Made by a program: the position numbers and the translations under genes. A stretch of 64,000 nt of DNA from Pseudonocardiales bacterium (GTDB lineage Bacteria > Actinomycetota > Actinomycetes > Mycobacteriales > QHCD01): positions 1-64,000 of the forward strand of contig QHCD01000053.1 in assembly GCA_003244255.1 (NCBI GenBank). Direction: 5' to 3'. Of the stretch, positions 52,798 through 61,657 are shown piece after piece; the stretch's first letter is position 1, and every line of letters starts with the position of its first letter. Below the pieces are notes generated by a model, which was not told the DNA's origin, made no database searches, and saw nothing but the letters and a program-made list of their open reading frames with translations.

Positions 52798-55035
52798 TCG
52801 ACACCGTCGCCTGTGCGCTGGCGACACCGGACGAGGCGCAGCCGTACAAGGAACTCGGGCTCACCGACGACGAATACGCGCGGATCCGCGAGATTCTCGA
52901 CCGTCGCCCGACCAGTTCCGAGCTGGCGATGTACTCGGTCATGTGGAGCGAGCACTGCTCCTACAAGTCGAGCAAGGTGCACCTGCGGCAGTTCGGCGAG
53001 AAGCTGCCGAAGAGCGATCACCTGCTGGTGGGGATGGGCGAGAACGCCGGCGTGGTCGAGGTCGGCAACGGACTCGCCGGTGACCTTCAAGATCGAATCG
53101 CACAACCACCCGAGCTACGTCGAGCCCTATCAGGGCGCGGCCACCGGCGTCGGCGGGATCGTCCGCGACATCCTCACGATGGGAGCGCGCCCGGTAGCAG
53201 TGATGGACTCACTGCGGTTCGGGCGCATCGACGCGCCGGACACCGCCCGCGTGCTGCCCGGTGTCGTCGCCGGCATCGGTGGTTACGGCAACTGCCTCGG
53301 CCTGCCCAACGTCGGCGGCGAGGTCTACTTCGACGACTCCTACGCCGGCAACCCGCTGGTCAACGCGCTGTGCGTCGGCGTCATGCGCACCGACGGCATC
53401 AAGCTCGCCAAGGCCGACGGCCCGGGCAACCACGTGGTGCTGTTCGGCGCCCGCACCGGCGGCGACGGCATCGGCGGCGCGTCGGTGCTGGCCAGCGCGA
53501 CCTTCGACGACGACGGCAAGCCGGCGAAACGACCGAGCGTGCAGGTCGGCGACCCCTTCACCGAGAAGCTGCTGATCGAGTGCTGCCTGGCGATCTTCGC
53601 AGCGGATCTCGTCGTCGGTATTCAGGATCTGGGTGCAGCAGGACTCTCCTGCGCCATCACCGAGCTGGCCAGCGCAGGGGACGTCGGGATGCGCGTGCGG
53701 CTCGACGTCGTACCGTTGCGCGACTCCTCGCTCGCGCCGGAAGAGATCCTGATGAGCGAATCCCAGGAACGCATGTGCGCCGTCGTCGAGCCGGAGAAAC
53801 TCGCGCGGGTACTGGAGCTGTGTGAGCGGTGGGGTGTGACGGCGACGGCCATCGGAGAGGTGACCGACACCGGCCGCGTCGACATCGGCTGGCACAACGA
53901 GCAGATCGCCGACCTGCCTCCGCGATCGGTCGCACACGACGGCCCAATCTACGACCGCCCGATCCGGCGGCCGGACGATCTCGACGCGCTGCAGGCCGAT
54001 TCGCCGGCCGTGCTGCGTCGACCGTCCACAGTAGACGAGCTGCGAGAGACCCTGCTGCGGATGATTTCCGCGCCGAACCTGGCCGGCAAGCGCTGGGTCA
54101 CCGATCAGTACGACCGTTACGTGCAGGGCAATACGGCGCTCGCACATCCGCACGACGCGGGCGTGATCCGGATCGACGAGTCGACCGGGCTCGGCGTCGC
54201 CGTCGCCACCGACGGCAACGGCCGCTACTGCCGGCTCGACCCGTACGTCGGCGCGCAGCTCGCGCTTGCCGAGGCATACCGCAACGTGGCGGCCTGCGGC
54301 TCGCGACCGGTCGCCGTCACCGACTGCCTGAATTTCGGCAGTCCCGAGGATCCCACCGTGATGTGGCAGTTCGCCGAGACCGTGCAAGGGCTGGCCGACG
54401 GCTGCGTCGAACTCGGCACGCCGGTGACCGGCGGCAACGTCAGCTTCTACAACCAGACGGGCAGCACGCCGATCAATCCGACGCCGGTGATCGGAATGCT
54501 CGGCGTCATCGCCGATGTCGCCAACCGGGTGCGGATCGGCTGGCCCGAAGGCTGCCGGCTGCTGCTGCTCGGCAGCACCCGGGACGAGTTCGGCGGCTCG
54601 GAGTGGGCCTGGCACGTGCACGGGCACCTCGGCGGGCGGCCACCGACGGTCGACCTGGCCGCCGAGCGCGCGCTCGCCGACGTCCTGGTCGGCGCGGCCG
54701 ACGCCGGGCTGCTGCGCGCGGCACACGACCTCTCCGACGGCGGGCTGGCCCAGGCGCTGGTTGAGTCGGCGATCGCCGGTTGCGTCGGCGCTTCGGTGCG
54801 GCTGCCCGGCGACCCGTTCGTCGCCCTGTTCTCCGAGTCCGCGGCGCGCGCCGTCGTCGCCGTCGATCCGGCCGAGGAGGCTGCGTTCGGCGACCTGTGC
54901 GCCGGCGCCGGCGTCGTCTGCACGGTGCTCGGCGAGACGGGCGGATCGATGCTGACCGTCGACGGGGTCTTCGACGTCTCGCTCGACGAGCTGCGCGCCG
55001 CGCACAAATCGCCGCTGCCGGCACGCTTCGATTGA
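52794..55035 (+). CDS. purL: FGAM synthase large subunit PurL, apparent +1 frameshift
   Basis: PurL catalyses ATP-dependent FGAM formation with PurQ and PurS. From GTG 52794 (coupled to purQ by GTGA) the protein reads [20 protein letters not shown], then [19 protein letters not shown] and [16 protein letters not shown]. At 53079 one extra G breaks the frame. The next frame continues [20 protein letters not shown] and remains intact to 55035, including [17 protein letters not shown]-like segments, [16 protein letters not shown] and GGNVSFYNQ. The joined product would be about 746 residues, normal for this PurL type. The site (GCCGGTGACC) is not a known slippery sequence. A sequencing error, a strain mutation or recoding are all possible; I favour the first because the rest is unspoiled. 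Confidence 0.9.
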
Positions 55036-55087
55036 CCTGTCGGTTTCCGAAGAATCGGCGCTGCGGTTGATCAACTGCCCGCGCGGC

Positions 55088-55093
55088 TAGCCT
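55088..55093 (+). promoter_or_regulatory. -10-like hexamer TAGCCT before the gene at 55101
   Basis: TAGCCT ends 7 bases before the GTG at 55101, again predicting a leaderless mRNA, as for purD and two other genes in this window. Confidence 0.4.
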
Positions 55094-55100
55094 TGAGGTT

Positions 55101-55883
55101 GTGAGCGGGAAGGCGTTCGCTGCCGGCCCGGCCGGGTCAGCGGTACTGGCGCAGGCCGACATCGTCGACGGCTGGCTCGAGAGCGTCGAGGGTTCGTTCG
55201 GTGCGCCGACCCGACTGGCGGGCTGGTCGGTCGGCGACGTCGTCGGCCACCTCACCCAGACACTTCGCACGATCTGTTCGGCACTCGCCGATCCGATCGG
55301 CGCCGCGCCCGATCCGGTTGCCGCCTACCTCGGCCGGCTCGCGGCCGCGGCGCAGGAGATACGCGATCGCGAGATCGAGTCGGGTCGCGGGATCGCCTCG
55401 ACGGCGCGCATCGCCAGCTACCGCGAGGCTCTCGGTGCGGCCAGGGACGCGGTCGGCGCCGTCGAGGCCGCGACCGTCGTGCGGGCGCCGCGCGGACCAC
55501 TTCGCGTGGGCGACTTTCTCGCCACCCGAGCCATGGAGCTCGCCGTGCACTCCGACGATCTCGGGGTCGCCCTGCCAGGTGCCGAACCGGTGCTGCACCC
55601 GGACACCGTGCGAACCGGCGTCCGGCTGCTCACCGCCACCCTCGCGGCCCGCGCACCCGGTCGCACCGTCGAGGTGCGCGTGCCGCCGTTCGGCGCCGTG
55701 CAGTGCGTCGCCGGCCCCCGGCACACCCGCGGCACACCACCGGCCGTCGTGGAGATGACGCCGATCGTCTGGCTCCGGCTCGCGACCGGCCGGGTGGCCT
55801 GGCCAGACGCTGTCGCGGCCGGCGACATCGCCGCCAGCGGCGAGCGCGCCGATCTCTCCGCCCATCTACCGCTGCTTCGCTGA
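55101..55883 (+). CDS. maleylpyruvate isomerase N-terminal / sterol carrier family protein
   Basis: This 260-residue protein combines a DinB-like mycothiol-dependent isomerase N-terminal fold ([36 protein letters not shown] with the metal-type His, [14 protein letters not shown]) with a C-terminal sterol-carrier-like part ([34 protein letters not shown]). Homologues between purL and purF are common in actinobacteria (for example the position of Rv0807). The substrate is unknown; a mycothiol-dependent reaction is possible but untested. Confidence 0.8.
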   Translation: MSGKAFAAGPAGSAVLAQADIVDGWLESVEGSFGAPTRLAGWSVGDVVGHLTQTLRTICSALADPIGAAPDPVAAYLGRLAAAAQEIRDREIESGRGIASTARIASYREALGAARDAVGAVEAATVVRAPRGPLRVGDFLATRAMELAVHSDDLGVALPGAEPVLHPDTVRTGVRLLTATLAARAPGRTVEVRVPPFGAVQCVAGPRHTRGTPPAVVEMTPIVWLRLATGRVAWPDAVAAGDIAASGERADLSAHLPLLR

Positions 55884-55902
55884 CCTGCTCGCGTGCTATC
55901 GT

Positions 55903-56025
55903 CCGGCCGCCAACTGCACAGCTGGAAAATTGCTTGCCCAGCAGGGAAAGCCGGTGTGAATCCGGCGCTGACCCGCAACGGTGACCATCTCCTGCGAGAC
56001 GGAAGCCCGATCACCTGCCGGTGCG
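55903..56025 (+). promoter_or_regulatory. cobalamin riboswitch (B12 element) with no downstream gene
   Basis: The conserved core is clear: GGGAAAGCCGGTGTGAATCC (55944-55963) followed by GGCGCTGACCCGCAACGGT (55964-55982), and the end block GCCCGATCACCTGCC (56005-56019). This is the canonical B12 box layout on the plus strand. No plus-strand gene follows; the next feature is the 3' end of a convergent permease gene from 56097. It is either a relic of a lost cobalamin transport or synthesis gene, or it controls an antisense or small transcript. Confidence 0.88.
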
Positions 56026-56096
56026 TAGCGGCTCCGCGATCGCCGCATCGGGATCCATCGCGTCTTTGGGGGGACCCCTAGCCGCCGGGGCGCCGC

Positions 56097-58793
56097 TCAG
56101 GCCTCGGTGCGGAGAACCTCGCTGGGACGATATTGCTCACTGGAGATATGCGCCACGGCGGCCGCGACCGCTGCAACCGCAACCGCGCCAGCTGCGGACG
56201 CGGTGAGCTGGATCAGGGGTACCGATAGCAGCGGTGGCGGGGGATGGACCGGATCGACATCAAGTCTGCGATAGACGAGCTCGACAGTGGCGGCGGACAG
56301 GGCGGTCCCCAGTAAGAGTGCGGCGACGACGATCGTGAGTTGTTCAATCAGTAGCGACAGCCCGTGCGTAGCACGGCGCAGTCCCATCCGCCTGGTGAGG
56401 ACATAGGAGATAACCTGCGCACGCTGACGAGTTGCGACGTGGAGCAACAGCCCGCCGACTGCGACCGCTGCGATGAGGAGCGCTAGCACTTCGAGATAAC
56501 CGAACGTCCAGGTAATGGCGACGTAGTCGGTGAGGTCGATGACTTGAGCAGGCGAAAGGACAAACAATGCATGGACGTCCTGGGCAGCGAGTGCCGCGCG
56601 GACGGCCGGCGAGTCTGTCTTGGTCCAGAACTCATAACGGCGTTGCGCAGTTGGATCAGTGATTGCGGCGCCGAGGCGGTCGTCGTCGATGACGATCAGC
56701 GGGTCGTAGACGTCCTGAACGCCTGGGAACGCTCGAACGGTCGCGACGGATTCTACTGGGATCGTCACGGCGCCAACGTGGAGTCGCGCTGCGTTCACGT
56801 GGGGGGACCCCTGGCCGCGGGGATACCAGATCGCGATCGGTGCCGGCCCGTTGTCCTTCCCGCCGAGGCCGGAAGCGATGGTCCTCAGGGACTCGGTCGC
56901 GTACTGGTCGTGCCAGATGGCGAAGCGCACGAACGTTCGTGGATCGACGCCGATGATCTCGACCTGTTGGCCGTCCAAGTCGACACCTTGGCCGGACAGT
57001 CGGGTGACTACCGAGCCCACCCGCTCTGTCCGGGCGTTGGTGCTGATCGGCTCCACCGAGACGATGACGTGTGGCGCACCCGAGTAGACGGCCGACTTGG
57101 CGTCCACAGTCTTCTGTGTGGTGCCGGTGATTGCGCTGCTGTATAAGAAGAGACTGATGGGTAGAGCGACCACACCGAGGATGGCCGCGGATACAATGAC
57201 CGTGGCGGTGATTCGTCGTGTTGCAAGGAACGTGGGAACGGACCGCCCGGCGCCCCATGTGCGAACCAGCGGAAGGCCGGCCACGATGACCCGAATGCCC
57301 AGACCGGCGAGACCGATGATCGCGAGCAGCGGAAAGGTGACGAGGTGGAGGTTCACCTCGGCGACGCCGTTGATGACGTCTACCGGCTTCTCGTCGTGCA
57401 ATCGCCAGAAGGCAAGCGCGGCGAGGCCGAGGGGAATTAGCTCCCACGGCCACCGCGGATAGCCGATCCGGCGACGGCCACCAACCCGTTCGAAGACCTT
57501 CCTTGCCCGGATCGCTCCGGCGGCACCGACGCTGACCAGCCCGACGGCGCCAGCGAGCGCGCTGAACACTGCCGCCTGCACCGGCGCGCTGTGGTCGAGC
57601 GCCGATGACGGTCCGACCACTCGCACCAACCCGACCGCAACAGCCCAACCGGCGGCGACACCCGCGAGCGCGGGGATCGAGAGCTCCAGCACGGCCTTGA
57701 GCCCGAGGGCCGGTGCCCCTACTCCGCGCGCGAGGAGCAGGGTGACTTCCCTGCTTCGGCGGTCCGCCCAGAGCCCTCCGCAGGCGATCACCAGAAAGAG
57801 TGCGATCAGGCTGCCGACGGCGCCAATCGGCACTACCGGCGCGAGCAGGCCGCGATGGACGAGCCGGGCGCGGACCTCCATGTTCGGAAGCGAGTTCTGG
57901 GCGCCGCCGGCCTGCGCCGAGACGAACACGTCGTCCCGACGCTGCTCCTCCCGACTTCGACTTAGAGACGCGACGGCTGCGGCCGCAGCAACGTTGATGT
58001 CATGCGCGCGCGACAGAGTGAGCCCGCGCGTTTCGATCGGCGACCACCAGTCCAAGGTCATGGTCTGCGTAAGACCACCCTGGCTGGCAAGGAAAATGGC
58101 CGGCGAAGTGCAGAGTACGAGTTTCGGGACGAAGCTCTGGTTGATGTTCGTAGCGGAGAACAACGCCGTCTGTGAGCACCAGAACGGACCCGGAGCGCTC
58201 CCGTTGATGTCGGCAAAGACACCGACAACCAGGATCCGCCGAATACCAACTGCGACGGTGGACCCAATCCGAAGGCCCGCGGCGGCCGCGGCTGACTCCT
58301 GCACCCAGATGCCGTCGCGCCCCGCAAGGTCAGCGATCGGGTGCACATGCGCGAGCGCGCCGGATCTGTACATCCAGCTGACATCACGTAGTTCGGCCCG
58401 CGGGCCGGGCAGCGTTGGGGCGGCGGCTCCCGCGCTAACCCAGACCCGTTCGGGGCCTGGGAGATCGTGCGCGGCCAGCACCTGAGGGATGCGGTGGTCG
58501 AGCTCCGTTGCCGTCGCCACCGACCGCCGCTGCAGCGCAGCGGCTCGCCGGAGGTCCGCAATAGACGTCGCTGCGGGGCCGCCGCCGGCAGCCTGCGCCC
58601 GAACCACTGGGTAGGCCGCGTCGGGGCAACGCGCAGCGACCAACCGACGCAGGGTGGCAGAGGATGCCGACGACAGGAACAATGCCGGCGACGCCGCCGT
58701 CCCCACCATCACCAGCGCTGCACCAAATACCGCCGCGCAGACTAGTCTCTGCCTGAGGCCCAGCCACGGCGCCAGCCGCCACGGCGCCAGCAT
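56097..58793 (-). CDS. FtsX-like ABC transporter permease
   Basis: This protein of about 898 residues has two FtsX/MacB-type permease repeats. ATG 58793 (MLAPWRLAPWLGLRQRL) is the first good start after the upstream peptide gene; the frame is open further up to 58964. An N-terminal membrane helix is followed by a long extracytoplasmic domain, then hydrophobic clusters near 57.8-57.3 kb, a second anchor near 57.2-57.1 kb, another extracytoplasmic domain and a final three-helix bundle ending ISSEQYRPSEVLRTEA. No ATPase partner gene is adjacent. The base composition looks lower in G+C than in the pur genes. The substrate may relate to the neighbouring Cys-rich peptide. Confidence 0.8.
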   Translation of the reverse strand: MLAPWRLAPWLGLRQRLVCAAVFGAALVMVGTAASPALFLSSASSATLRRLVAARCPDAAYPVVRAQAAGGGPAATSIADLRRAAALQRRSVATATELDHRIPQVLAAHDLPGPERVWVSAGAAAPTLPGPRAELRDVSWMYRSGALAHVHPIADLAGRDGIWVQESAAAAAGLRIGSTVAVGIRRILVVGVFADINGSAPGPFWCSQTALFSATNINQSFVPKLVLCTSPAIFLASQGGLTQTMTLDWWSPIETRGLTLSRAHDINVAAAAAVASLSRSREEQRRDDVFVSAQAGGAQNSLPNMEVRARLVHRGLLAPVVPIGAVGSLIALFLVIACGGLWADRRSREVTLLLARGVGAPALGLKAVLELSIPALAGVAAGWAVAVGLVRVVGPSSALDHSAPVQAAVFSALAGAVGLVSVGAAGAIRARKVFERVGGRRRIGYPRWPWELIPLGLAALAFWRLHDEKPVDVINGVAEVNLHLVTFPLLAIIGLAGLGIRVIVAGLPLVRTWGAGRSVPTFLATRRITATVIVSAAILGVVALPISLFLYSSAITGTTQKTVDAKSAVYSGAPHVIVSVEPISTNARTERVGSVVTRLSGQGVDLDGQQVEIIGVDPRTFVRFAIWHDQYATESLRTIASGLGGKDNGPAPIAIWYPRGQGSPHVNAARLHVGAVTIPVESVATVRAFPGVQDVYDPLIVIDDDRLGAAITDPTAQRRYEFWTKTDSPAVRAALAAQDVHALFVLSPAQVIDLTDYVAITWTFGYLEVLALLIAAVAVGGLLLHVATRQRAQVISYVLTRRMGLRRATHGLSLLIEQLTIVVAALLLGTALSAATVELVYRRLDVDPVHPPPPLLSVPLIQLTASAAGAVAVAAVAAAVAHISSEQYRPSEVLRTEA

Positions 58794-58837
58794 GACGGTC
58801 GCGAGCCTGAAACCGCTGTTCCCGAGGCGACGCGCGG

Positions 58838-59047
58838 TCAACAACCACCGTAGAAGCTGTAGCACGCGCCTCGGTACGCCACACAACCCGTACAGAAATC
58901 GCACCCCGGAACCGTGCTGGTGCAGTGATACCTCGCTTTCGAGGTTCCGCAATTCTGGACGCAATCGCCATTGATGCAGCAGCTGTAGTGGATTGGATTA
59001 CCGGGCTCGGCCACCGCAACCCGTACGCCGTATTCGAGCCCCGTCAT
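58838..59047 (-). CDS. small cysteine-rich peptide (10 Cys in 69 residues)
   Basis: This unrecognised 69-residue frame runs MTGLEYGVRVAVAEPGNPIH as a possible leader, then a core with ten cysteines (YSCCINGDCVQNCG, HCTSTVPGCDFCTGC, GACYSFYGGC). The Gly/Cys/Ser/Thr-rich C-terminal part is unlike chance translation in this G+C-rich DNA. The stop lies 45 bp before the permease start, and the two probably share a transcript. There is no classical signal peptide and no strong ribosome site (GGGGCAG at -4). It could be a precursor of a modified or disulfide-rich peptide exported by the permease, or a metal-binding peptide. No modification enzyme is visible nearby. Confidence 0.5.
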   Translation of the reverse strand: MTGLEYGVRVAVAEPGNPIHYSCCINGDCVQNCGTSKARYHCTSTVPGCDFCTGCVAYRGACYSFYGGC

Positions 59048-59611
59048 GGCTGCCCCGCGTCGTTGTAAGGAGGTGACCGCTTCACTGTGATCCGGACACG
59101 ACGGGATGTCAAGACCCAGACCGGTCGAGGCGGGCATGTCGGCTCTCGGTGGTTCCGGGCGAGGATGACCCCTGGTCGGGCCAGCTCGGCGGCGCTCGCG
59201 GTGGCGTCGTAATTGCCGTTGCCGCGATGCGCGCAGCGGCCTATGGTCGGCGCCGATCGGTTCCTTCGCTGCGCCAGGAGGCATATGTGGTGATCACGCA
59301 CCGCGGCACGATGGCCTGATCCAGGGGACGACGCCGTCGCCGGTGCGACGGGATGACACCTACCGGTGGCAGCTGGCAATCGCCGGCTGACAGTGGCCGA
59401 GACAAACCCACAACCTCGGTCGAGGTCCGGATCCGGGATTGAGACATCCCGGTGAAGCGGGAACCGGAAGTAATCGCCGACCCAGCGGAACGGCGGTGAA
59501 TCGAGTCACTCGCCCGTCCAGCCCGAGAGCCGTGCCGCATCCTCGGCGCGGTGAGAACCAACGGAACCCTGCGCCTGCACGTCGAATTCGCTTCGACTGC
59601 GGGAGCAGGCC
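59048..59611. other. intergenic region upstream of the Cys-rich peptide and RNHCP genes
   Basis: These 564 bases should contain promoters for the minus-strand peptide/permease pair and the plus-strand RNHCP gene. No convincing gene, RNA or inverted repeat was found. An AAGGAGGTGA sequence at 59069-59078 on the plus strand is not followed by a plausible gene. Confidence 0.4.
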
Positions 59612-59935
59612 ATCAGCCGCACCATCGAGAACGCGGCGTTCGTATGCGAGCACTGCGCCACCCGCGTCGCGCCGTTGGCCAACGGAAGTTACCGAAACCA
59701 CTGCCCCGCCTGCCTGTGGTCCAAGCACGTCGACCGGCAGCCCGGCGACCGGGCAGCGGCGTGTCACGGCCTGATGCGCCCGGTCGGCCTGGATCACCGG
59801 CCGGGCAAGGGTTGGCTGGTCATCCACCGCTGCCTGCGGTGCCATCACACGCGCGCCAATCGGCTCGCTCTAGACGATCAACGCCAGCCTGACGACGTCG
59901 ACGTCATCGCCGGCCTGTCTGGTCTCACGCCGTGA
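59612..59935 (+). CDS. RNHCP domain protein, start codon unclear
   Basis: This Cys-rich protein of about 107 residues has the RNHCP motif: NAAFVCEHCATRVAPLANGS, then YRNHCPACLWSKHVD, CHGLMRPVGLDH, GKGWLVIHRCLRCHHTRANR and LALDDQ. Four Cys pairs suggest zinc binding. The function is unknown. By homology the protein should begin SRTIENAAF; the codon at the expected start (59612) is ATC, preceded by a good GGGAGCAGG ribosome site, while no ATG, GTG or TTG lies in frame between the upstream stop (59552) and TTG 59675, which would drop the first Cys pair. The start codon therefore appears mutated, or ATC is used. Confidence 0.7.
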   Translation: MSRTIENAAFVCEHCATRVAPLANGSYRNHCPACLWSKHVDRQPGDRAAACHGLMRPVGLDHRPGKGWLVIHRCLRCHHTRANRLALDDQRQPDDVDVIAGLSGLTP

Positions 59936-60082
59936 GGACATGGCGCCGCCGGCGCGGCCGGCGCCAACCGGCGACACGACGGCGCGCGACCGGACGCCGG
60001 CGGACATCGCAGCAGGTAGGGTGGTGGCGTTCGCGTCGCAGCCGGCCTGTACCGATCCGTGAGGGGACGCAGGGACAGCCTC

Positions 60083-61648
60083 GTGCACACCGACAGCACC
60101 GCTGACGGCAGCCTGAACGGCGGGACAGCTGACTACCGGCCTGCCGACGACTCCGGAGTTCCCTACGACGACGTGCCCCGTGAGGAGTGCGGGGTCTTCG
60201 GTGTCTGGGCGCCCGGCGAGGACGTCGCGAAACTCACCTACTTCGGTCTCTACGCCCTGCAGCACCGCGGCCAGGAGGCGGCCGGGATCGCCGTCGCAGA
60301 CGGCGGCACGATCGTCGTCTACAAGGATCTCGGCCTGGTTGCGCAGGTCTTCGACGAGTCGACGCTCGCCAGCCTGCGGGGACACATCGCCGTCGGCCAT
60401 ACGCGCTACTCCACGACCGGTTCCGACACGTGGGTCAACGCGCAGCCGACCTTCCGCACCACCTGCGCCGGCACCGGAATCGCCTTGGCGCACAACGGAA
60501 ATCTCGTCGGCACGCGCGAGCTCGCCCGGCGCGCGAGCGCCGACGGCGTCGCGGGACTGTCCGGCGTGTCGACCGACTCCGACCTGATCACCAGCCTGCT
60601 CGCCGCCAGGCCGGACGTCTCGCTGACCGCCGCGGCAACCGACGTGCTGCCGACCCTCGCCGGCGCCTATTCCCTGGTCTTCTGCGACGAGCACACCCTC
60701 TACGCCGCCCGTGATCCACACGGCGTGCACCCGCTCGTGCTCGGCCGGCTGGAGCGCGGCTGGGTGGTGGCGAGTGAGACGGCGGCGCTGGACATCGTCG
60801 GCGCTTCGGTCGTCCGCGAGGTGGAGCCGGGCGAGCTCATCGCCGTCGACGCCGACGGTCTGCGCTCGGAACGGTTCGCGCCCGCGACGCCGGCCGGATG
60901 CCTGTTCGAATACGTCTACCTGGCCCGGCCCGACACCGCGATCGCCGGCCGCGGCGTGCACGCGACCCGCGTGCAGGTGGGCAGGGTACTGGCCCGGGAG
61001 CACCCCGCCGAGGCCGATCTCGTCATCCCGGTGCCCGAATCCGGCACGCCGGCTGCCATCGGCTACGCCGAGACGTCGGGCATCCCGTACGGCCAGGGGC
61101 TGGTGAAGAACTCCTACGTCGGCCGCACGTTCATCGAACCCAGCCAGACGATCCGCCAGCTCGGCATCCGGCTGAAGCTCAACCCGTTGCGGGACGTGAT
61201 CCGAGGCAAGCGGCTGGTCGTGGTCGACGACTCCATCGTCCGCGGTAACACCCAGCGGGCACTGGTGCGGATGCTCCGCGAGGCCGGCGCGGTCGAGGTG
61301 CACGTGCGCATCTCCAGCCCGCCCGTGCGCTGGCCGTGCTTCTACGGCATCGACTTCGCGAGCCGGGCCGAGCTCATCGGTGATGGCCTCGACGTCGACG
61401 GGGTGCGGGCATCGATCGGCGCGGACTCACTCGGCTACGTCTCGCTAGGCGGGCTCATCGGCGCCGCCGAGCAACCCAAGAACCGGCTCTGCCGGGCCTG
61501 CTACGACGGCGACTACCCCATCCCACTACCGGATTCCGAGCTGATGGGCAAGCACGTGCTGGAAGGGATTGGAAGATCCGTCGACGGGGAACTCGGGTCG
61601 GTACAGCCAGCGAGTGTCGGTGCCAATGATGCCCTCCGGCGGCCCTAG
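60083..61648 (+). CDS. purF: amidophosphoribosyltransferase
   Basis: PurF makes phosphoribosylamine from PRPP and glutamine, the first committed purine step and main feedback point. GTG 60083 has AGGGACAG upstream and gives 521 residues; GTG 60059 would add eight residues. A propeptide ends at PREE, so the nucleophile is Cys36 (CGVFGVWAPGED), as in the iron-sulfur PurF type; Cys residues near the end (NRLCRACYDGDYPIPLP) support a cluster. The PRPP loop is VVVDDSIVRGNTQRA. It is separated from purM by 9 bp. Confidence 0.96.
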   Translation: MHTDSTADGSLNGGTADYRPADDSGVPYDDVPREECGVFGVWAPGEDVAKLTYFGLYALQHRGQEAAGIAVADGGTIVVYKDLGLVAQVFDESTLASLRGHIAVGHTRYSTTGSDTWVNAQPTFRTTCAGTGIALAHNGNLVGTRELARRASADGVAGLSGVSTDSDLITSLLAARPDVSLTAAATDVLPTLAGAYSLVFCDEHTLYAARDPHGVHPLVLGRLERGWVVASETAALDIVGASVVREVEPGELIAVDADGLRSERFAPATPAGCLFEYVYLARPDTAIAGRGVHATRVQVGRVLAREHPAEADLVIPVPESGTPAAIGYAETSGIPYGQGLVKNSYVGRTFIEPSQTIRQLGIRLKLNPLRDVIRGKRLVVVDDSIVRGNTQRALVRMLREAGAVEVHVRISSPPVRWPCFYGIDFASRAELIGDGLDVDGVRASIGADSLGYVSLGGLIGAAEQPKNRLCRACYDGDYPIPLPDSELMGKHVLEGIGRSVDGELGSVQPASVGANDALRRP

Positions 61649-61657
61649 GGAGCGCCC

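Noticed and set aside
55884-56096. Cobalamin riboswitch as regulator of the upstream gene at 55101
   Set aside because: The aptamer lies after that gene's stop and reads in the same direction, so it cannot act as its 5' leader.
59069-59078. AAGGAGGTGA as a ribosome site or anti-16S element
   Set aside because: No plausible coding frame follows on the plus strand, and on the minus strand the likeness to a 16S tail is isolated, without any rRNA sequence.
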